Assembly: GCA_003024985.2 (NCBI GenBank)
Contig: PXIH01S0014245.1
Strand: one strand, 5' to 3'
DNA length: 10,410 nt
Origin: Euperipatoides rowelli
Taxonomy: Eukaryota; Onychophora; Udeonychophora; Euonychophora; Peripatopsidae
Shown here piece after piece: positions 7,170 to 10,410 of the stretch. The notes under the pieces were generated by a model. The model was given only the letters and a program-made list of their open reading frames with translations. It was not told the DNA's origin and did no database searches. The position numbers and the translations under genes were made by a program. Position 1 is the first letter of the stretch. Every line of letters begins with the position of its first letter.

Positions 7170-7886
7170 GCTATTGAAAATAAACTGTCGTGAGTATTAT
7201 CACTGATAATACTGATACCTCAGCAGGATTTTTGGTTCTAAACACGACCGCCCTAGATGGTTTTATACAGAATAAACTATTGCTATTAGACGACGAAAGA
7301 ATCCGCAAGCACAATCTGATTTTATTTGGTGTCTATGAAAGCAATGACTACAGCTCTCCTAATCTCAGTAAAAACTATGAAAATGATATTGCAACTGTTG
7401 ATAGTTTATTTAAATTGTTTGATATTATAAAAATACTATGAATTGCTATTCAATAAATAGGTTTGGCAAACCTGATCGCTCTGGATACAGACAATTATGC
7501 TTAAGATTTACAAATATATCTTTCAAATGGATGTTTTATCGATCCCGCTCAAAATTAAAAATGCTAATCACTTAGCTCTACAGGCTATACATATATCTAT
7601 TGATAGATCACTTGAACAAAGAAAATCTCACCATAATTTATTAGCTGAACTAAAACTTAGAAGATCTAATAATGAAAATGTTACTATTTACAAAGACCAG
7701 ATAGTTAATGTCAACAAAAGCTTCATACATAAATCCACTGTGCCTAAAAACGATACTTCCCCCATGCAGAGCTTAAATACTGACTTAAAACTCCATGTCT
7801 TATCTTCACACAATTTACCTGTGGGTGATTCGACAAACTCTGGTGCTGATCTCACAAATCATGGAGCTATCTCTAAAGATTAATAG

Positions 7887-9910
7887 CAACCACATTCAAC
7901 AAAAGCCACTATTGATGGATTTTTCCAACCTGCCGGATTGGTCTTTACTGATTTACCCGAGGCTTTTGCACAACTGACTCCTAACTTGATCCCTTCTGGG
8001 ATGATCAACTTGTATTATCAGAATGTCCGTAGCATCACCAAAGATCTAGTATCTCTCCAAACTGAATTACACTTTGGTTGTAATGTGTTCGCATTTGTGG
8101 AAACTTGGTTAAACAACAATTTTCCTTATGCAATGCTCTCTCCAAATGCCTCAATTTTTAGACGAGATCGTTGTGGATTGGGAGGTGGTGTCATGTTTAT
8201 TATTGACCCCCGCTTTAAAGCTTCCTTGATTTATTCCATCACCTCGGCTGGAACTGATTTGTATCAAATTAATACTCAGAAAAGACCCACTTTTACTCAT
8301 ACTGATCTATCTCCCACCTCCTGTTGACCACTCTATTGTTGAATCTTTAGAGTTCCATTTAGACAAAAATTTTCTCACTAAATTAGAGAGATTAAATACC
8401 ATAGTTTTGGGTGATTTCAACCTCCCACTTTTCTCTCCTGCTATATCAGATATCAAAGACATACCAACTCTGAGTTGTTAATCTGATGGATTCCTTTGGT
8501 TTAAACAACACATTGCTTGTTCCTTCTAGATGACATAACTTTTTGGACCTGGTCTTCTCTAATTTTGATCTCACGGTTGATGAATGTGATACTATCTTCC
8601 ATTCTGATCATTCTAGTTTCAAGATGAGCATACCATATACTCCTTATATTTTACCAACAACCAACAAATTGGGCTACTACTGTCTAAATAAAACTGATAT
8701 CAATGCTTTAAATAACTACCTCAAGAATACTCAATGGAATCGCATCTTTTCTGGTGATATAAATACTCGATTTAATCTCTTTATAGATACTATTAATGAC
8801 TTAATCAAGAAAAACACTCCCTACTATCTAGTTCATGGTGGTCTCAACAAATCACATTATCATTGGTTTGATCATATTTTGAGAGGATCATTACAACTAA
8901 AATTGACTACTCACAAAATTCACATGGATATAAAATCACCTTATTCATATTCACTATTCAAATCTACCAGAACACATTTTAAAAATCTCTTTAGGAACAA
9001 GAAAGATTTCTTTTTCAAAGATCTGATTTTTTTGTTTTGATCATGGTAACACTTCTAATCTATGGTCATTCTTACGCCAATACAAGAAACAGAGTTACCC
9101 TAGTTTGATAACATATCGGGATTGCACTTCTGACGATCCTATCTGTATTGCTAACTGGTTCCAGGACTACTTCAAAATGAATTTTTCTGCGGATAATCTA
9201 ACCACCCAACAATATCTCAACATCTGACCACTTGATTGATTAACCATCTTTTACTCAAGACGATGTTTTTGCTTNGATCTACAGACTGAATAACTTCTTC
9301 CGTTGCCTTTGACCTTTTGACTTCTAACATTCTGAAATCTATGATCCCCTTCATCATTAACCCACTTACCACTCTCTTCAATGAATGTATTACTTCTGGT
9401 ATTTTCCCTGCTGCTCTAAAAACTGCTATTGTCTTTCCCAAGCACAAGTCCGGTAGTCGCAACAACATTGCCAATTATCGCCCAATCTCTACCATTTCTC
9501 CTCTCTCCAAAGTTTTTGCATACTTATTGGGTGATTACCTAAAATTTTCCTTGAGATCCCTCATTCCACCGAGCCAACATGGCTTTATACCTAAACACTC
9601 CACCACCATCACCAATCTTGCTGAACTACATAGACATATTGTCCATGCCTTGGAAAAAAGAAAACAACTTGATATAATTTATACGGACCTCAGCAAGGCC
9701 TTTGACCGTGTACCTCACAATCTACTCTTACATAAACTTGGTTTTTTGGGGTTCTCAGATCGGTTGATTTACTTTATCAGTAGCTATCTGACAAATAGAA
9801 TACAAACTGTTCTTTTTGAAGGTGTTAGATCAAGAACTTCTGTTGTCAAATCTGGAGTTATTCAGGGCTCTTCCCTGGGCCCCTTTTTGTTCTCTATGTT
9901 TGTGATTTAG
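7887..9910 (+). pseudogene. ORF2 of CR1-like element: APE-type endonuclease and reverse transcriptase, truncated
   Basis: ORF2 nicks target DNA and reverse-transcribes the element RNA from the nick. It follows ORF1 in the same frame right after the double stop. Endonuclease landmarks: INLYYQNVRSI with the Asn at 8022-8024, FVETWL (Glu at 8100), RDRCGLGGGV, then a frameshift near 8290 to VLGDFN (8410-8421), another shift near 8480, LDLVFSN and the catalytic SDH at 8603-8611. A linker runs to about 9220 with a shift near 9035 (DPICIANWFQDYF). The RT begins at about 9317: FPKHKSGSRNN, NYRPISTISPLSKVF, QHGFIPKHSTT, motif A TDLSKAFD (9683-9706) and motif B SGVIQGSSLGP (9851-9883). Then LFSMF runs into a stop at 9908-9910. 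The catalytic YxDD box and thumb are missing. A TGA interrupts the endonuclease just before LDLVF. Confidence 0.88.
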
Positions 9911-10410
9911 AAATGTTAGTCCCATCTGGTGTCTTACTATATTAGTCCATGGGCCAGCTAGCTAAATTCAAGTATTTGGTATAATTTGGGGGTACTAATT
10001 TTCCTTTAAACTACAGTTATATGGGTTTGTAAGGATAGCAAAAAACCATGATTGCCATCTCAAAGTGGTAGCTAATAGAAATGGCGGCTAATCCAAGATG
10101 GTGGATGATGTGTTTAGAAAAAATGGCTATATCTCTGGAACCAATGGTCATACATCAATGTTTTTTTTTTTTAACAAAATCTTAAAATGTGTTCTACATT
10201 TAAGGTTATATTAGTATTTTCAATACGAGTAACCATTATTTAGTAAATCACGAATTAGTAAAGCATTTGGTGATTTTGATAAATAAATTATTTGTTTATA
10301 TCATGATTTTTCCAGAAACCTAGGCATCTGAGAAGAAAATGTTTTTAGCAAATATTGTAGACTAAATTCTTATCTTTAATTTGATATATAACACTTGTAT
10401 ATTTTGACTA
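9911..10410. other. AT-rich DNA without recognisable gene
   Basis: No continuation of the reverse transcriptase is visible in any frame. There is a poly-T run at about 10160-10172. The segment near 10080-10110 contains ATGGCGGCTAAT and CAAGATGGTGG, a word style common in dispersed animal repeats. No terminal repeats or coding pattern could be defined. Confidence 0.6.

Larger units (their letters stand above)
6585..7883 (+). pseudogene. ORF1 of CR1-like element: 2A motif, PHD finger, coiled coil, RNA-binding part
   Basis: ORF1 proteins of this group bind element RNA and accompany it to the nucleus. The frame is open from 6585, but no in-frame ATG precedes the 2A motif; 6636 is TTG. Counting from 6636: a hydrophobic stretch (residues 31-39) runs into GDIELNPGP (40-48). 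A PHD-type C4HC3 finger follows at about 53-105 (CTSC, CNMC, WQHRQC, WICRFC). A coiled coil occupies about 115-185 and contains a perfect 13-residue duplication. The frame then shifts near 7185 (KHNLILFGVYES, the N-half of an RRM-like region), again near 7440 (SGYRQLCLRFTN) and near 7555 (AIHISIDRSLEQRKSH, typical ORF1 C-terminal domain). It ends in the double stop TAA TAG at 7881-7886. At least three frameshifts make it non-functional as one protein. Confidence 0.87.
6585..9908 (+). mobile_element. CR1-like non-LTR retrotransposon, two ORFs, broken at 3' end
   Basis: The architecture is ORF1 (2A-like motif, PHD finger, coiled coil, nucleic-acid-binding C-terminal part) then ORF2 (APE-type endonuclease, reverse transcriptase). 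This matches the CR1 group of non-LTR retrotransposons in animals. The coding signal continues through at least six frame changes and a few stops, so the copy is dead but moderately young: long stretches remain readable. It stops abruptly at about 9908, inside the RT just after motif B and before the YADD box. No thumb, 3' UTR or tail is present. The 5' edge is uncertain; the ORF1 frame is open from 6585. One base (9275) is unresolved (N). Confidence 0.88.

Noticed and set aside
7795-7977. Plus-strand open frame of 60 codons across the ORF1/ORF2 junction
   Set aside because: The better-supported ORF1 end and ORF2 start lie in another frame over the same bases.
9217-9474. Minus-strand open frame of 85 codons
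   Set aside because: It is antisense to the reverse transcriptase and includes the unresolved base at 9275.
54-9910. Idea that the RT pieces at 54-1154 and 9317-9910 are two halves of one split element
   Set aside because: Both include the fingers, motif A and motif B regions, and their sequences differ clearly (LDFTNAYD versus TDLSKAFD), so they overlap and belong to different families.
1-10410. CRISPR array, tRNA, rRNA or bacterial operon
   Set aside because: There are no regularly spaced short repeats, no cloverleaf or rRNA-like sequence, and the gene content is animal retroelement and spliceosome sequence.

Overview
This window looks like accessory DNA from an invertebrate animal nuclear genome. 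It is visibly AT-rich, has no long intact open reading frame, and is packed with decayed transposable elements. The protein remnants are metazoan in type: a CR1-like non-LTR retrotransposon whose ORF1 carries a 2A-like motif and a PHD finger, a Ty3/gypsy-like Gag with zinc knuckles, and two broken copies of the spliceosome gene SF3B5. I cannot name the phylum from sequence alone; a marine invertebrate is my guess.

Layout: (1) 1-27 microsatellite. (2) 54-1154, plus strand: a decayed non-LTR reverse transcriptase, from the fingers region through a YVDD box to the C-terminal end. (3) 1155-2442: mostly non-coding, AT-rich, with a hairpin, a possible hAT terminus, a pyrimidine tract, an inverted partial copy of the MITE found at 3423-3723, and a 15-bp tandem duplication. 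(4) 2443-5062: two head-to-tail copies of a roughly 1.16-kb unit, each carrying an SF3B5-like sequence on the minus strand. Copy 1 is also split by a 301-bp MITE-like insertion with an 8-bp target duplication; copy 2 preserves the empty site. (5) 5063-6155, minus strand: the 5' part of an LTR retrotransposon (candidate LTR, primer-binding site, decayed gag), cut off where the array begins. (6) 6156-6584: spacer. (7) 6585-about 9908, plus strand: a CR1-like element with ORF1 and ORF2 (endonuclease plus reverse transcriptase), several frameshifts, and a break just after RT motif B. (8) 9911-10410: AT-rich DNA with no recognisable gene.

No gene here appears functional as written. The two observations most worth following are the SF3B5 duplication, whose copies share no disabling mutation and so seem to have decayed independently, and the 2A-like ribosome-skipping motif at the start of the retrotransposon ORF1. 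The latter is a known but uncommon arrangement. I found no undescribed multi-gene system.
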